Numbered from the stretch's first letter, positions 37,012 through 49,470 are shown. The stretch: DNA of 64,000 nt from Anoplopoma fimbria (GCF_027596085.1 NC_072450.1:27941223-28005222); one strand, 5' to 3'. The notes: generated by a model from the sequence alone, not told the origin. Program-made: numbers and translations.

Positions 37012-38399
37012 TGTAATCAGCATAGGAAAATTTCTAAGGAGGAAAAAAAAAAAACATTAAGTGTGCTGATGCTGTGAGAAAAGTAAAAATATGTAAATGA
37101 ACCCGGTGCCCAAGAATCAATCCCGTCATTCTCAGCACTGCACAGATCAAAGCTCAGGTAACCAACGTTAAATGTGTGTGCGTGTATGTGTGTGTGTCTT
37201 TCCTCGTGCAGGCATGCATTGCAGCCTGTGTGTGCATCTGTTTGTTTGCCTTGGTGTGACAGTGTGAATGTGGGGTGTGCACAGAGGCCATATGTGTGAT
37301 GGAGCCCGTGTGGAAAGTGGGACAAAAGTGCGTTGAAACTCGCTGTGCTGTTAAAGCCTATATACTTTCATCACGCTGTAAGATTTAAATAGGTACCAGT
37401 TATGGGGCCATCACGGATTGGATGTAAAAGTTCAAAGAGGATCTTACAGAGGGGAGTGAAAAAAAAATAAGATCTCGTCTCCAAAGAGAGAGAGAGATGG
37501 ACTGATAGAGATGACAAGAGATACTCGACCTTAGAGATAGACCTTAGAGATAAACACAGTAATAGACATATTAGAAGGCAGATGCTGAGAGAGATTGCAA
37601 AAAAGAGATGTTCTAATAAGTAATGTGCTCCTCCTGCTAATGTCTATTTTGATGCTCTTTGCTTAACCCAGTCTCTAACTAGGTCATTAAGTAGCCTACC
37701 AAACACAGTCCTAGATAATCCTTTAGAATTAAGTGTGTCTGCATGTTCATGTTGAATATTCAATAAAGAGTAAATATAGCTTCAATACTCTGTGCTGGTG
37801 CTGTTTAAATCTGTAAGTAGTAACAGGCACATGCAGTTTTTTAATTATTGATTTACATTGTAGTGAAAGAGCATTTTTGAAACGCTGTTTGCTCTTGGAT
37901 GTAAATAAGCAACTAGAAATGACATGTGATTTCTCTTACAAATACAATGTTGAATACCTTTATGCCACTGAGCAATATTTTGATGATGCCAATGGTATAA
38001 GAAAAAGTAGCAAAAAAGGCAGTTAGGACGAAGACTAGAAAACATACATACACTCCAACAATGCACTATTTAAAACATTGACAACAAACACAAATCTGGT
38101 TTGGCAAATGTTTTATAAGGAAGTAGATGCTTTAACAAATTGGTTAGGTGTAAATGATACACAAAATGCGTGTTTACTGAGAAACCATGAATGAAAAGAG
38201 AACTTTGTTAAGAAGAAATCCCGATGTTTTTAGAGTAATAAAACTTAATTTGTTACTGCAACAACAAAAGTAACATTATCATATTTAAGCATATTGCACA
38301 TATTTGTGTACTGTACGTTGACGTATAAATAGCGTGACACTTTTTTGGGACGTTTCATGTATCATTTATACGCATTTCAAGATTTTCACCAGTCACTTA
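37007..38399. other. Non-coding stretch, no gene recognised
   Basis: The text around 37520-37555 contains a short tandem duplication of ACCTTAGAGATA. The rest is AT-rich, without recognised genes or element ends. Confidence 0.5.
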
Positions 38400-39300
38400 A
38401 CCTCTAGTACTCATTGCCAACTCGTCACATACATACGCAAGGTTGACGCTTCAAACATGTGGTTTACGAGGATTCAACCCAAATTTAGGAAAAGATCATG
38501 GTTTGGGTAAAGGGTGTTTGATACTTAAATTGAGTTATGCACATTAGTACTCAACATTGGTAGGTCAAAATAACATAATTTTAATTTTAATTTAGTTAGG
38601 TTTGTAAGTTACGCACATAAGTTACTAGGTCAACGTAAATAAGTGCAAATAAGTGTGTTGCTTATGTAAATTAAGTTATTACGTTAGGTAGTCAACTTAA
38701 GTTAGTCAAAAATAAGTATGTTTGTTACGTAAATTAAGTTACATACATATGTTAAGTACTAAACATAAATAAGTAAACATAGGTTAGTTTGTTACTTAAA
38801 TTTTGTAACCTTGTCAACTAAAACAGGTCAGAATAAGTATGTTTGTTATGTTACGTAAGTTACGTACATGAGGTTTCCCACACAAGTTACGTAGTTAACG
38901 TAAATAATGTGTATGCTGCTTATGTAAATTAAGTTAGGCGCGTAAGTTATGTATTCAACGTAAATAGGTCGAAATAAGTATGTTTGTTATCTTAATTAAG
39001 TTACGTAAGTATGTCACAAAAAATATGTGCAAATAAGTGTGTTGCTTATGTAAATCAAGTTACTTAGGCAAGTTAAGTAGTCAACGTAAATTAGTCAAAA
39101 TAAGTACTTTTGTTACGTAAATTAGGTTACAAACATAAGTTAAGCAGCCAACGTAAATAAGTCAAAATAAGTACATTTGTCAAATAAATTAAGTTATATA
39201 TTTAAGTCAAGTAGTTAGCATAAATGAGTCAACAGTAGACTTTTTGGATTCACACCGGACACAAACAGCGGCCTCCTGGGTTCAAGTCCATCCATCCCGT
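38400..39300 (+). repeat. Dispersed repeat family A copy expanded by internal tandem repetition
   Basis: The left end (GCCAACTCGTCACATACATA), the AAAAGATCATGGTTTGGG core and the right part (GGATTCACACCGGACACAAA, GGCCTCCTGGGTTCAAGTCC) flank a tandem array of the AAATAAGTATGTTTGTTACG region. The copy is about 900 bp, against about 300 for ordinary copies. Confidence 0.7.
38630..39225 (+). repeat. Degenerate tandem array, unit about 65 bp, about nine units
   Basis: Anchors of the type AAGTATGTTTGTTACGTAAA or AAGTGTGTTGCTTATGTAAA recur near 38650, 38705, 38783, 38836, 38908, 38976, 39035, 39103 and 39169, with spacings of about 53-78 bases. Units share TCAACGTAAATAAGTCAAAA and ATTAAGTTACGTA-type text. 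Two unit variants recur, which suggests a partly higher-order pattern. Unit sequences are diverged, so it is an old minisatellite. Confidence 0.8.
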
Positions 39301-40869
39301 CCTCCTCTCTAAGTGTACTTTCTAGCTCTCAATAACTTCATTACTGGACTTCTGGAGGACTTGTTCTGAGCCTCCAATATTGCTGCAAAAGATACAAAGA
39401 GAAAAGAAAGGAACAAATAACATGATGTGTTATTCATACATCATTTCTAACGCATGGACAAAAATATGACTGCCATATAAGTTGTGTTGCATTATTGGAT
39501 TGCAATGTATAGTCTAATTGAGAAATAGTACAGAGGCTGCTTTTGGATTTGAAATGAAAATAAACTACAACTACACTCGTTTTCTAGCCCTACAATCACG
39601 AGATGACTGACAAGGCCCAACCTTTTTGTAAAATTCTGATTTCTCTTAATAAACAATGTCTACAGAGATACTGGAGAAAATTATACATGATGAGTTAAAG
39701 TGAAAATGTGACAAAATGCCAGTTGTTTTCTGTTTCACACACGCTTAGCAGATTATTAAAATGTTCACGGTGGCTTGAAAAGAGACATTACTGAGGATGG
39801 GACTTCGGTAACAATCCATAATGTGCTGTCCTTTCATACTCGCGATCACTTTGAAATGAAGGTCTTCACAGACAGGTCACTTATGTTGAGGATGGGTGTG
39901 GATGCAGCTGGTTTCTCATCTACCTGGAACTTAATCGATCCATTAATCGCTGGGATTGGTCACAGAGTGAAGACACCTGCTCTCCCACCTGGGTTTCCGT
40001 CAGATGCGAGCATGTAACTATGTCATTTCCAAAACCCTGTGTGTTCAGAGAATTGATGTCTGAAGGGTCTTTATTTCAGGAAGATCACTGGTTAGTAAAA
40101 GAACAACCAAAACCATGAAGAAGAAATTAAATATGTTCATGCTAAAGCAGGATTTCAAACAGAAAAAATGAAAGTAATCAAGCAACAAAATATATAAAAG
40201 AAGTTCAGTGTTACAATTCAAAATGCATTTGTGTATTTTATGTAAACTGAGGAAGGTACCTTTCTTCTTGGAGTTTTACATTAAATGCCAGCGATCATTT
40301 CTTGAACAGGTGTCACATTTTTCAAACAGAAATGTCTCATTTGGTTATAAAATACTTCCTCTCTGTTTTCATAGGAGAAAATGAGTTTGGTGCCTCAGAG
40401 CTACATCATTAATTATGCACTTGACTTGAATCTGGATAAGTGCAGACTCTGACCTTGGGCTGTGACAGTCCTGTGGTGACCTTTTTCCCTCTGTGTGAGA
40501 ACAAGGGCCCACATACAGTATTCCCACATCGTCATGTGGAAACATCATTGTCCTGTTCTCGCTTTTTAGTTCATAAGAAGAATGAGTGTATTGTTGTATG
40601 CTAGTCACATGGAAATAACTTTTTGAACAGCCTGACAGTTAAAAGCAATGGATTTGCATTTGTACGCACGCTAAAACTAGTGCCTTTGCCAAGTTTCCTG
40701 TGTAGTTTTCTGTGTTTTTTTACAATATATAAATACTTAAAAAACCCACGCCAATGCCTAAGTGGGGGTATCAGTGGTTGTGTTAGTAAAACGTAACCCT
40801 CATTTATCATTCACTGTTCATACTTATACATATAAAAAGTAATGCACTGTAATTCGTATATATAACACA
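39301..40869. other. Non-coding stretch, no gene recognised
   Basis: AT-rich sequence. The frames at 39775-40017 and 40369-40810 have no domain. No repeat ends are recognised. Confidence 0.5.
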
Positions 40870-40930
40870 CATCAGGACTTTCACCCAGGAGACCGCTGCA
40901 TGCCTCCCGCTTGAAACCCAAAGGCATGTT
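40870..40930 (-). repeat. Dispersed repeat family A, short fragment
   Basis: CATCAGGACTTTCACCCAGG, AGACCGCTGC and CTTGAAACCCAAAGG match the reverse complement of the right part of family A. Confidence 0.5.
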
Positions 40931-41276
40931 GACTTATTTGAACTTTTTGTAAGATATATCATCGTGTGATGTGGGTACATTGCATGGAGTGATCCTGTTG
41001 ACGAGAAAATGTAGATTTAAGGACTGTGGTGCGAACACAAAGCCAGTAGGCCTATGAACAACAAATGTCAGATAATAAGTCATTGTTATTATCACTTGAG
41101 ATCTCAGCCTGTGTTACATAATAATCTGATGTCCTTTAAAGCAAGTAGCATATGAGACTGAGGAAAATAGCTTTGAGTTTGGAGCTGAATAAGTTTTTTT
41201 AATAAAGTTATTGCTATGTTAACAGTTGCATAATATGGAGACCACATGGACTTGTTACTTGCAGTTATAATATATA

Positions 41277-41319
<43 letters not shown>

Positions 41320-41529
41320 CACAGAAAATTCAAATAATCACTTTGTGATTTAGCTGCAATAACAGTTTTCTTTTTTTTTGCATCTCTTACGGGCAGATGA
41401 ACAAGCCAAAAACAACATTGGCATAATATTACTTCATACATTACACACATTTCACAGCAGCCAATGTTAGCATTGCTTTGGAGGGTCTTCGGTTTCCTGA
41501 CAAATAAGTCCATTATTCCTTTTTTTTTT
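40931..41529. repeat. AT-rich stretch with a (TA)n array
   Basis: A TA dinucleotide array with one interruption runs from 41271 to 41314. The flanks are AT-rich and hold no recognised gene. Confidence 0.8.
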
Positions 41530-41828
41530 TACTGTTTTGGTCTCTACCCACTCACAAAGTATCTGACTCCTATCTGCTCAATGCTCCACTATGTTCCCCA
41601 GCTAGTTGCTAACGTTGTTTTTATGCTGTTTGGTGCTGGGTAGCTTGTGAACGTTGGGTTTATCATTGGAATTTGTGAGCAAAAAAAACAGTAAGCTGAA
41701 AGACGCTGAAACGTCTGAAAAAGTCAAATGGCGATTCTCTGTGATTACAGATGAGTAATCCCTTTCACATTACAAATAGTAATTTAAACCATTGTTAACG
41801 TAAAGATATTCATTAGTGCAGCTTTAAA
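41530..41828 (+). repeat. Dispersed teleost repeat (family D)
   Basis: The order of CTCTACCCACTCACAAAGTA, TCAATGCTCCACTATGTTC, AGCTAGTTGCTAACGTTG, GTTTGGTGCTGGGTAGCT, CTGAAACGTCTGAAAAAGTC and ATTCATTAGTGCAGCTTTAA matches a repeat I recall as common in teleosts. Non-coding, with no clear terminal repeats seen. Confidence 0.6.
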
Positions 41829-43424
41829 GTTTTTCAAGGTCGCTTTACTATCTCTATCATGACAGCGGGTAGGCTGGAGAATCTGTGCATATAGAGAAGA
41901 AAAGAATGAAAATTAAAAAAACTAAATACACAACAAAGAAACAAAAACAAATTACATCTGAAATGATGTAGAGTTTGATTCACATTGGATTGAATCATCA
42001 GGGGAGCTCTGCATTTACCAAAATGCAGTCGGTAATTTGTACTGAAAGTTTTACTCATTGAATATGACAGACGGGACCACGATCTGAGTCACTAACAATC
42101 CTTTGATTGTTACAACTGAACATCTCCAGGTAATATTAAAAAACACATGCAGTTCAACATCAGGCAGTCGTTGCTCTTTAGCTTCAGCTGTGGAATGAGC
42201 AGCCCCGTCGCCAAGGAAAAATGTTGGCATTGAGCTTTTTTTGGAAAGCATAGTAGCGTTGAATCTGTGTGTTTTATTTTTACTTTTTTTATATCGTAGT
42301 TGTGAATTAGTATGTGGAGCGGCTGTTGGTAAACTTACATGGTGTAATAACATCCGGTCGTGGTCCTTCTCTTATAGTCACTAAACGTTTTAGATGATTT
42401 ATTTTTGTTTTCGATTGAAATTAAAGTCAAAAGTTGAAAGTATGTTTTCATTCATACAACACAATCTTTACATTTAACACTGGCATTTGCAAAGGCACGT
42501 GTTTTACCATGTGCAAGTCTGCCTTTGATGTTTCCTGCAATCTCCGATGGCAAGCAAAAAAACAAACAAACTTGAACCTGCATCTTGGTTTTCTCAAGCT
42601 GTCTGCTACATTTAAAATGCTAATATAAGACTAAACTGATTAATAATTAAACAATTACGGTCATGAATCAATAACTTCTGCACATATTTTTCATTAGTAA
42701 ATTGCACAGAGTAAACAAAGAAGCAGTATTACCAATTCAAATGCGGATGAGTGGGGGGTGGGGGTAGGGGGGCGGTGGCATTGCCATGGTTGTGGTGGTG
42801 GTGTTGTGGGGGGGACATTCTAATCGTCCTAACTTTGATGAAAAATAAACATTCGAGACAGTCACTCAAACAGTGAGGCCTCTGGTACAATTTTTCCAAA
42901 GTAGATCATGTTGTTGCTTTAGATACAGTTAGTTGGTTGATTATTCAAGTAAACATGGTTGGAACATTTTTTAATTGAAGCACTCCAGTAGGAGAAATTC
43001 ACGATAAGTCTGGTGTGTGTAGTCAATGTACAGAACATTTGGACAGATTTGATGCCCATCTGAGCGTCTTTAAAGTTGAACTGATTTCTGGCAATCTGTC
43101 TCTAGTTTGAAGAACTTGGATATTGTGGCACAAAGGGGGACTTCCACAACTGTCAACGTGTTTCTGATTCGTGCGACGATTGATTTGTCTGTCGAAGGCT
43201 GCATTCACTGTATATGAGAACCTATATATATAGATATATAGATATATATATATAGATATGTTTTCTCTGCACCACAAAACCACTGTGCTGCTGACGTTTT
43301 TCATCCATTAATGTCAGAAGTGACAAGTCCATGGATCATTCTTGTTTCTTGTGGCTCATCATGCAACATGCGACTTACCGCCCCCCCCCCCCTTTTTCCC
43401 AAAAATGCAGGCGTGGTAATGGCT
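41829..43424. other. Non-coding stretch with short simple repeats
   Basis: It contains a G/T-rich patch at about 42749-42815, a TATA/GATA-type low-complexity patch at 43222-43258 and a C run at 43380-43392. The minus-strand frames at 42051-42353 and 43023-43546 have no domain. No gene is recognised. Confidence 0.5.
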
Positions 43425-43650
43425 GATGCCATGGCAGTCGGTGTAAAGCCTGAGAAACAAGGATAAAAGCATAAACAAATCTGCGATAAGAAATATGACA
43501 TGGCTATCAGCATGCAGAATAAGCCCGGCCCTGCGAGCGCAGGCACCCAGATTAATGATAAATTACGAGGACCTGGGCTTGTTTATAGCACTCATTTTCC
43601 TTGCTGCACCTGCTCATATTCTCTTGGCCTAGAGCAGCCCCCTCTCTCTT
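43425..43650. promoter_or_regulatory. Candidate conserved non-coding element
   Basis: Non-repetitive block with GATGCCATGGCAGTCGG, CAGATTAATGATAAATTACG and CTTGTTTATAGCACTCATTT. TAAT-type cores and a GC-balanced core suggest an enhancer. Inference only. Confidence 0.35.
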
Positions 43651-43829
43651 TTTCTATTTTCTCACTCCATCTCTCATACTCCTTCACCCCCCTCCCTACG
43701 CCACACCCCCACTTTTTTTCTCTGAGTAGGTGCTTATTTAAAATGGTCCTGTGTTTCTAAAGCACTCTGCCAAAACCGGTGGGACACCCCATGAAAACAT
43801 AATCTGCGGGTGTATAACTGATGTTTAAG

Positions 43830-44029
43830 AGGAGAGGGGAGGGCAACGAGTGAAAATATTAGAGAGGGATAAGGAAAAAGGGTGAGTAAAAGAGAAGGGG
43901 GAGAGAGAGGGGGGGGGGAGCCAGAAAGGTTTACTGTAGATGAGCAACGAAAAAAAAAATGTGAGCAGGGGAGAGACGATTTAGAGGTGGAATAAAAGGC
44001 GAACAGAGAGAAGTATCTTGATGCACGAC

Positions 44030-44068
<39 letters not shown>

Positions 44069-44105
44069 GAAGAAAAATATAAAAATAATAAATAGCGGGA
44101 ATGAG
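43830..44105 (+). repeat. Purine-rich tract with (AG)n array
   Basis: A long A/G-rich stretch includes a pure AG array at 44032-44066. The minus-strand frames at 43734-44225, up to 163 codons, are artefacts of this composition. Confidence 0.85.
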
Positions 44106-44229
44106 ATGCGAGCAGTGGGCAAAACGCAGCGGCCTTTTGGTAGCATCTCTTGTAATAATGCACCACCCGGCATCAGCGCAATGCTTAATTTTAATATTAA
44201 TTACAAATATCTCTCCGCACAACAAGGAA

Positions 44230-44510
44230 ATAATTTGACAATCACTTTGGCCCCGAGTACTGTATTTAATGCAAAGTGGGGCTAAGGGCGGGAGCAGTCA
44301 ATATGGAGAACTAAAGTCTGGACCCCCCCTTTCCCTACTGCCCCCCCCCCCCTCCCTCACCTCATTACATGAAGTGTGAATGTTAATTCTAGTGGGTTTA
44401 TTAGTTAGAATCAAGGAGGGAAAAAATGAGAGGAGGTTAGCATTTTTATTGTTCATTACAAGTGGCTCTCTGGTGGTACCTGGGAATTTTTTGGGGGGCT
44501 GCTGTCAGGC
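44230..44510. promoter_or_regulatory. Candidate conserved non-coding element
   Basis: On either side of a C run (44341-44352) lie GTACTGTATTTAATGCAAAG, GTGAATGTTAATTCTAG and TTTTTATTGTTCATTAC. Non-repetitive, AT-core-rich, no coding evidence. A G run follows at 44539-44553. Confidence 0.35.
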
Positions 44511-44589
44511 CATGGGTGTCTGGGTGTGTGTGTGTGTGGGGGGGGGGGGGGGGTCGAGGGAGGGGCAGTGGGTGGGTGGTTGGAGCAGG

Positions 44590-44828
44590 GGTGCTCCGAG
44601 TGGCCATTGTCTGATTCATAATTATATTTTTATTATGACTGAGCTCGGGGGCCCCCTCGCACTGTACAAAGCAATTTCTAGCAGAGAGCGCTACGAGGGC
44701 AAAGTGTTTACATACCAAATTATAAGAATATACTGACAGCGTTTGGTTGTTAATAAGCCGTAATCACTTCCCCTAATTTAATCCGGTTGCTATGGTAAAC
44801 AAATGACACTTGAGGCTGATGGCGGTGA
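44590..44828. promoter_or_regulatory. Candidate conserved non-coding element, strong texture
   Basis: A block free of simple repeats with CCATTGTCTGATTCATAATT, TTTTTATTATGACTGAGC, ACATACCAAATTATAAG, GTTAATAAGCCGTAATCAC, CCTAATTTAATCC and GTTGCTATGGTAAACAAATG (RFX X-box-like GTTGCTATGGTAAC and forkhead-like GTAAACAAA). This is among the most enhancer-like blocks in the window. Conservation has not been tested. Confidence 0.45.
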
Positions 44829-44939
44829 AGGAGGAGGAGGAGGAGGAGGAGGAGAGGAAGAGGTGTGCCCAGTCGAATGAGGGGGAGAAAAATAGCTGAT
44901 GAAAGAAAACTGACACACACACACACACACACACACACA
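44829..44939 (+). repeat. (GGA)n and (CA)n microsatellites
   Basis: About nine GGA units at 44829-44855, and a CA array at 44913-44939, separated by unique sequence. Confidence 0.95.
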
Positions 44940-46890
44940 TCCTCTTCTGACAAGACACCTGCTGTCCTCTGTGCACCGTGCAATGTGTGTGTGTGTTTAA
45001 GCATGAGGGGAGAGGGATTGTACTTATACGTGTGTTCGTGTGTCGGTCAGAGACAGCTGTCTGTGCAGTCAGCAGCGCTGCTCTCCTCAGAAAGCAGAAA
45101 ATTGAGCGGGAATTGGGCTAATTGTACGGAATGATTGATGCTAGTGGAAACTACAGTACATTAAAAAGCATAAAAGCACATGCATAAGTGTGCAGACGCT
45201 CACACACACACACACACTTCCTATCTGCTGCAAATCCCATAAAAAAAACACTTTTTGAGGCGCAGAGCAGTTGAGACGCGGTGATTGTTATTTAGAGCAG
45301 AGCAGATCTTGATATTATTTTCCTGTTATCGTCCTTACCTCCTTTCACCGAAAAATAAAATCAAATTCAGTGTTAAAACGTGTCAGTTAAAGCATTATGA
45401 TACAAGTACAAACAAGTGATTTTAAATGCTAGGACAGCAGTGTTTATTTTGAAGATTTATAGGAAAGGCAATTATTTTATCAGAGCAAAAATTTATCAGT
45501 AGGCTACATTAATAATATTTATTTTGTGTACAGTTTATATTGCTGATTTTACCAATGAGATATGTGTTGAAGGACAAGATAAAAGTATATAAAGTAAGAT
45601 TAATGAGATCTTTTTTTTTTAGGAGTAAAGAGTATGTAATAAAAAATAATTTATGATCTGTTGCTGAATGGGTTAGTTGGGTAATTTATAACAACAATGA
45701 CAGAATTATTACTTGACTGCAATTTTGATATTTGATTGAACATTTAAAGTAATTTATCAAGCAAAAAAAGGCAAACATTTGTTGGTCCCAGATTTTCAAA
45801 TAGAACAATTTTGTATCTTTGTTTGTTGGACCAAACAGGCAATTTAAAGGTGTCACCCTTTTGCAATAAAATAAACTAAAGAAATACATATAGAAGGCAC
45901 AGACCTAATACAATCTATTTATTGATTGAAATGTCCAGTTGTCCAGCTTGATAAATTCACATGGGGCTGCTTGTCAATGTGACTTTTCCCTGGGACAGAC
46001 CAAACAAGATTTCAATGCCATGGCAGTGCAGTGCTGATCTATCCGAGTTCCCACGTGATAAATAAAAAAACAGAGGCAAAATTGGAGAACAGCTGATACT
46101 TTGATGACAAAGTCAAAGCAGGGGTCAGTTTCTTTCCCCGGGTGAAGATGTTACGGCGACGAGGGAACGGTGCGATGATGATGCCAATGATGGTGACGAG
46201 TGGGGAGGAAGATTATGGTAACGACCACACGTGGCTCCAGAAACACTCACTAATCAGCAGTCACACGCACACACACATACACACACACACACACACACTA
46301 ATGTGCACTATTTTTTGTCACCTCTTGAACTCGCAAACAGCAGAACACGCCAGGCTGTTTATATTACTCGAGACACTGATTACTTACGAAAATTCATCTC
46401 CATGCAGAATGATTGTCTATCAGGATGCATGTTCACTGCTGTCGCACGGTGGTCTGCTTGTGCATTCAAATATTAACACATTTTAGCGTCCTATTGGCCA
46501 TGAATCAAGACCTTATTTCTTTTCAGGGGCTACAGAACAGAAAGAAGAGTCCAGGTATGTCTGCTCCATTGATTTCATCTCCTCGCAGAGTCTCCTGCTG
46601 ATTAAATTTGAAAACCTAAAGAAAAATCTCCACTTCTGCTCTCTAATCCAGCAAATAAGAGCTACTGAAGAGAAAGGGGATGATTGGTTGACAATGGCTT
46701 TCCCTTGCAAACCCCTTTTCAGAGGAGAAAATCCTCACCTGCCATTCCTTAGTCCGCATTGCAAAAGTACAGATGATTGCATCGCAATCGTGACACTGTA
46801 TCGTAAATCCCGTCTCCAGGATGCAACTAAGACAAAAGTTTCATTGTTTTGCAAGTAAGCATTTGTAGCTTATATGTCTTTAGGTTTTTT
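44940..46890. other. Non-coding stretch, no gene recognised
   Basis: It includes AGCAGCGCTGCT, a 12-bp palindrome near 45068, a short CA run near 45202 and a CA-rich patch at 46263-46301. The AT-rich stretch 45360-45900 shows no feature. The frame at 46142-46486 crosses CA repeats and is not a gene. Confidence 0.5.
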
Positions 46891-47884
46891 TTAAAGGTCC
46901 CATAGTATTCCTCTTTTGTTTTATCATAAAACAGGTCTATGTGCGCAATAAAAGCTGTGAAAGTATCAAACGCTGACACAGTTGGGACTTAAGTAAGGTT
47001 GTGATGTCACAACTACACAGTCGCTGGTAGAAGCGCCTCTGAGCTCAGTGTAGTCGACAAACCCAGCGAGTCCCCCCGGCTGCAATGGAGCTGTGAAGAC
47101 GGCGAAAGCAAAAATGCGGAAGATGGGAAACCGTTGACCGATCAGAGCGGACAGGGCTTTTTCGGGAGGAGGGGAACTAAAAGAAATGGGCCCTTAGACG
47201 GAGGGTGAATAACAGCAAAAGAACAGCAGTAGAATGGACACTAAACCCTGGTCAATGGTAAGTCAAAAAGAAAAAATTGTTAGTTGTGACAACACACATC
47301 GGTGGGGTCTGTAAAGTGTGGTCGCAGCTGGCCGGATAGAGAGTGGGCACCGCTCCACAGATTTTTGGCTAGTTAGCTTGGTAGCTTGTCCTTCTCCTGA
47401 GCGGTGGGGAGTGACGGTGAGGGACCAAAGGACCTAGTGCTGCCGCTGGCCACCAGCCAACTGTTAGGCTCTTTTTATGTCACCAGTGTAGTATTAAAGC
47501 ATGGTGGAATTAGCAAGATAGCTTACTAGCCAGCTGTACTCTAGTTAGCTTGCTAACAAAGTTGTTAATTATCTGTTGATAGCAATGCACTTTCCTACAA
47601 TGTAACAAGAGCTTATGGATGATGCATCGAGCTGTAACATTTTTCTTACTTGCGCTGGCTCTCCATGCTTATTAACATTACTTTATGGTTTAGGTCGTTA
47701 CTGCAAAACCACGCGTCTGCAAAACCGTAGTTAGCCTGCTACCACGGCCTCAATGGCAACGGTACACATAAAAATGGCTGCCACTTTGACCATCATGCTA
47801 AGTTGATTTATATTGGAATGCCCATTTTTGTTCATTCAAAATACAAGTATGAAGTTTAAAATAAGCTTAATATGTCTCCTTTAA
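46891..47884. mobile_element. TTAA-flanked non-autonomous DNA transposon, piggyBac-like
   Basis: The left boundary reads TTAA-AGGTCCCATAGTATT at 46891 and the right boundary, on the other strand, TTAA-AGGAGACATATTAAG at 47884. TTAA target duplications are the signature of piggyBac insertions. The terminal repeats agree only in part (AGG...CATA). The interior has phrases I recall from common teleost repeats, such as GACCGATCAGAGCGGACAGG and GCTTTTTCGGGAGGAGG, and has no transposase frame. One element of about 1 kb, or two nested pieces, is possible. Confidence 0.5.
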
Positions 47885-48179
47885 TGGTAGCTGCCTCGTT
47901 AGGGATTAAGGCTCTATACATATTGGCTCAAGAAATCTGGATCTATTGGACGGGAGGGACACAGAGAGACGGAGAAGATGGCTCTGGTAATGGTTTTCTT
48001 ATTCTCTCCATCTTCTCTTATAGATGCATATCAATACGTATCGTGGCGTCTGCACAGAGCCTGCCACATCCAATATCGCCTGGACATTTTACATAATTAT
48101 TATTTTCAGGAGTCATTGGGGTCTCACGGAAGGGAATGTAAGTGACAGGCGTTTAAAATGGTTTTTAAATCATGCAGGA
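47885..48179. other. Non-coding stretch, nothing recognised
   Basis: A 74-codon frame from 47872 overlaps the end of the element and has no domain. Confidence 0.45.
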
Positions 48180-48740
48180 TAACCAGGGCCTTTCAGAAAT
48201 AATTGTGTCAAACTGCTTTTCACCTTTTTTCGCCAATCAATATGCACACTCATTCATGGGCAGACGACCATCCATCAAAAGGCGGCGCTGCTCTTTAATA
48301 TACATGCTTGCATTTTAATGGACTACTTTAACAACAATGAGCGGGACAACAATGTGTTTCTGTGTAATATTCCCAGAAAAATTGATGATACAGCCTCTTT
48401 GGCGTATAAGGCGCGGAATGGGCCCGCACGCTTATGTATGGAATGCACACATACACGAGGCAAGAGCGCACAAACACACACACACACACACACAGACAGT
48501 TTGTTAAGTGGTGGCCTAAGTCAATGTAATCGCATTCACTTTGTTACACGGCTCGTAAATGATTCAAAACTAGATTTCATGCATGCTTTCATACTAATTC
48601 AGACGCTCGTATTTTTCATTTTGGCCAAGAAAACTCTGAGAACAATCAAGAGTTACCCCATTCTCCAATTAGGCTCCCAAACAGGACCAAGAGAAGGGGG
48701 GGATCTATTCATTTTCTTTTGATTAAAATTATCGCCACTT
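48180..48740. promoter_or_regulatory. Candidate conserved non-coding block
   Basis: Apart from a CA run at about 48475-48495 the block is non-repetitive. It carries CGCCAATCAATATGCAC, CTTTAATATACATGC, GACTACTTTAACAACAATGA, GCGGGACAACAATGTG (SOX-like ACAATG), AACTAGATTTCATGCATGC and CTAATTCAGACGC. A frame at 48318-48722 crosses it and the CA run and has no domain. Confidence 0.45.
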
Positions 48741-49470
48741 GCGAGGAGCTTTGGGGTTTATATATTAAATAATGCATCATTTCATAATTATATAGAATAT
48801 ATAGATTTTTTTAAATAGGATACTGGGCAAAATGGTGACTTTAATTAGATCGGTGTGTAAGATATCTCGGGGGTATGATAAAACAATGTTAAATATCTCG
48901 CAATGACTGTAAAATATGTTCCAACAGATAATGAAACACAAATAGGGTCTCGGGTTGCCGCGGCTCCTATTTGTCGAAACGTTCCCACGTGCATTTTTTT
49001 TTCCCCTCCTGAAATTTCATAATTATATTGAAAATGTGATCAGGGGATAACGCAGCTAGGTGCTAAATACGACGACGCCCATTCCCCCCCCCACCTATTC
49101 AGAGCCGTACATTATCATCCGATTACTGTAAGAGGAAATTACCGGAGAGGGTCGTCGAGTGGTGGGGAAGCAAATTCGTGGTAGAGGAAGCTGTGTTTTG
49201 TTGCTCATGTGGGCTAATAAACAGGCCGAGAAGGTCACGGGCAGCGCAATATCCACACAAGGAAGAGCTAAGGCCAAAGATTAGCAAAGAGCTAAAGAGC
49301 ACTTGGCACTTGGAGCAAGGGGTGGGGGGTGGGGGGGCCAGAGAGACGCTTTTCACAATTAAAGCAGAATTAAAGATGCACTAGAACACCAACACTTTGC
49401 CAAGCAAACAACGCCCGCAGCCTCTTTCAAAATTACAGCGGGCTAATTTAAAATGAAGGACAAACAGTGG

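Noticed and set aside
38630..39225. Regularly spaced repeats as a CRISPR array
   Set aside because: Units are diverged over their full length with no unique spacers, and the context is a vertebrate dispersed repeat.
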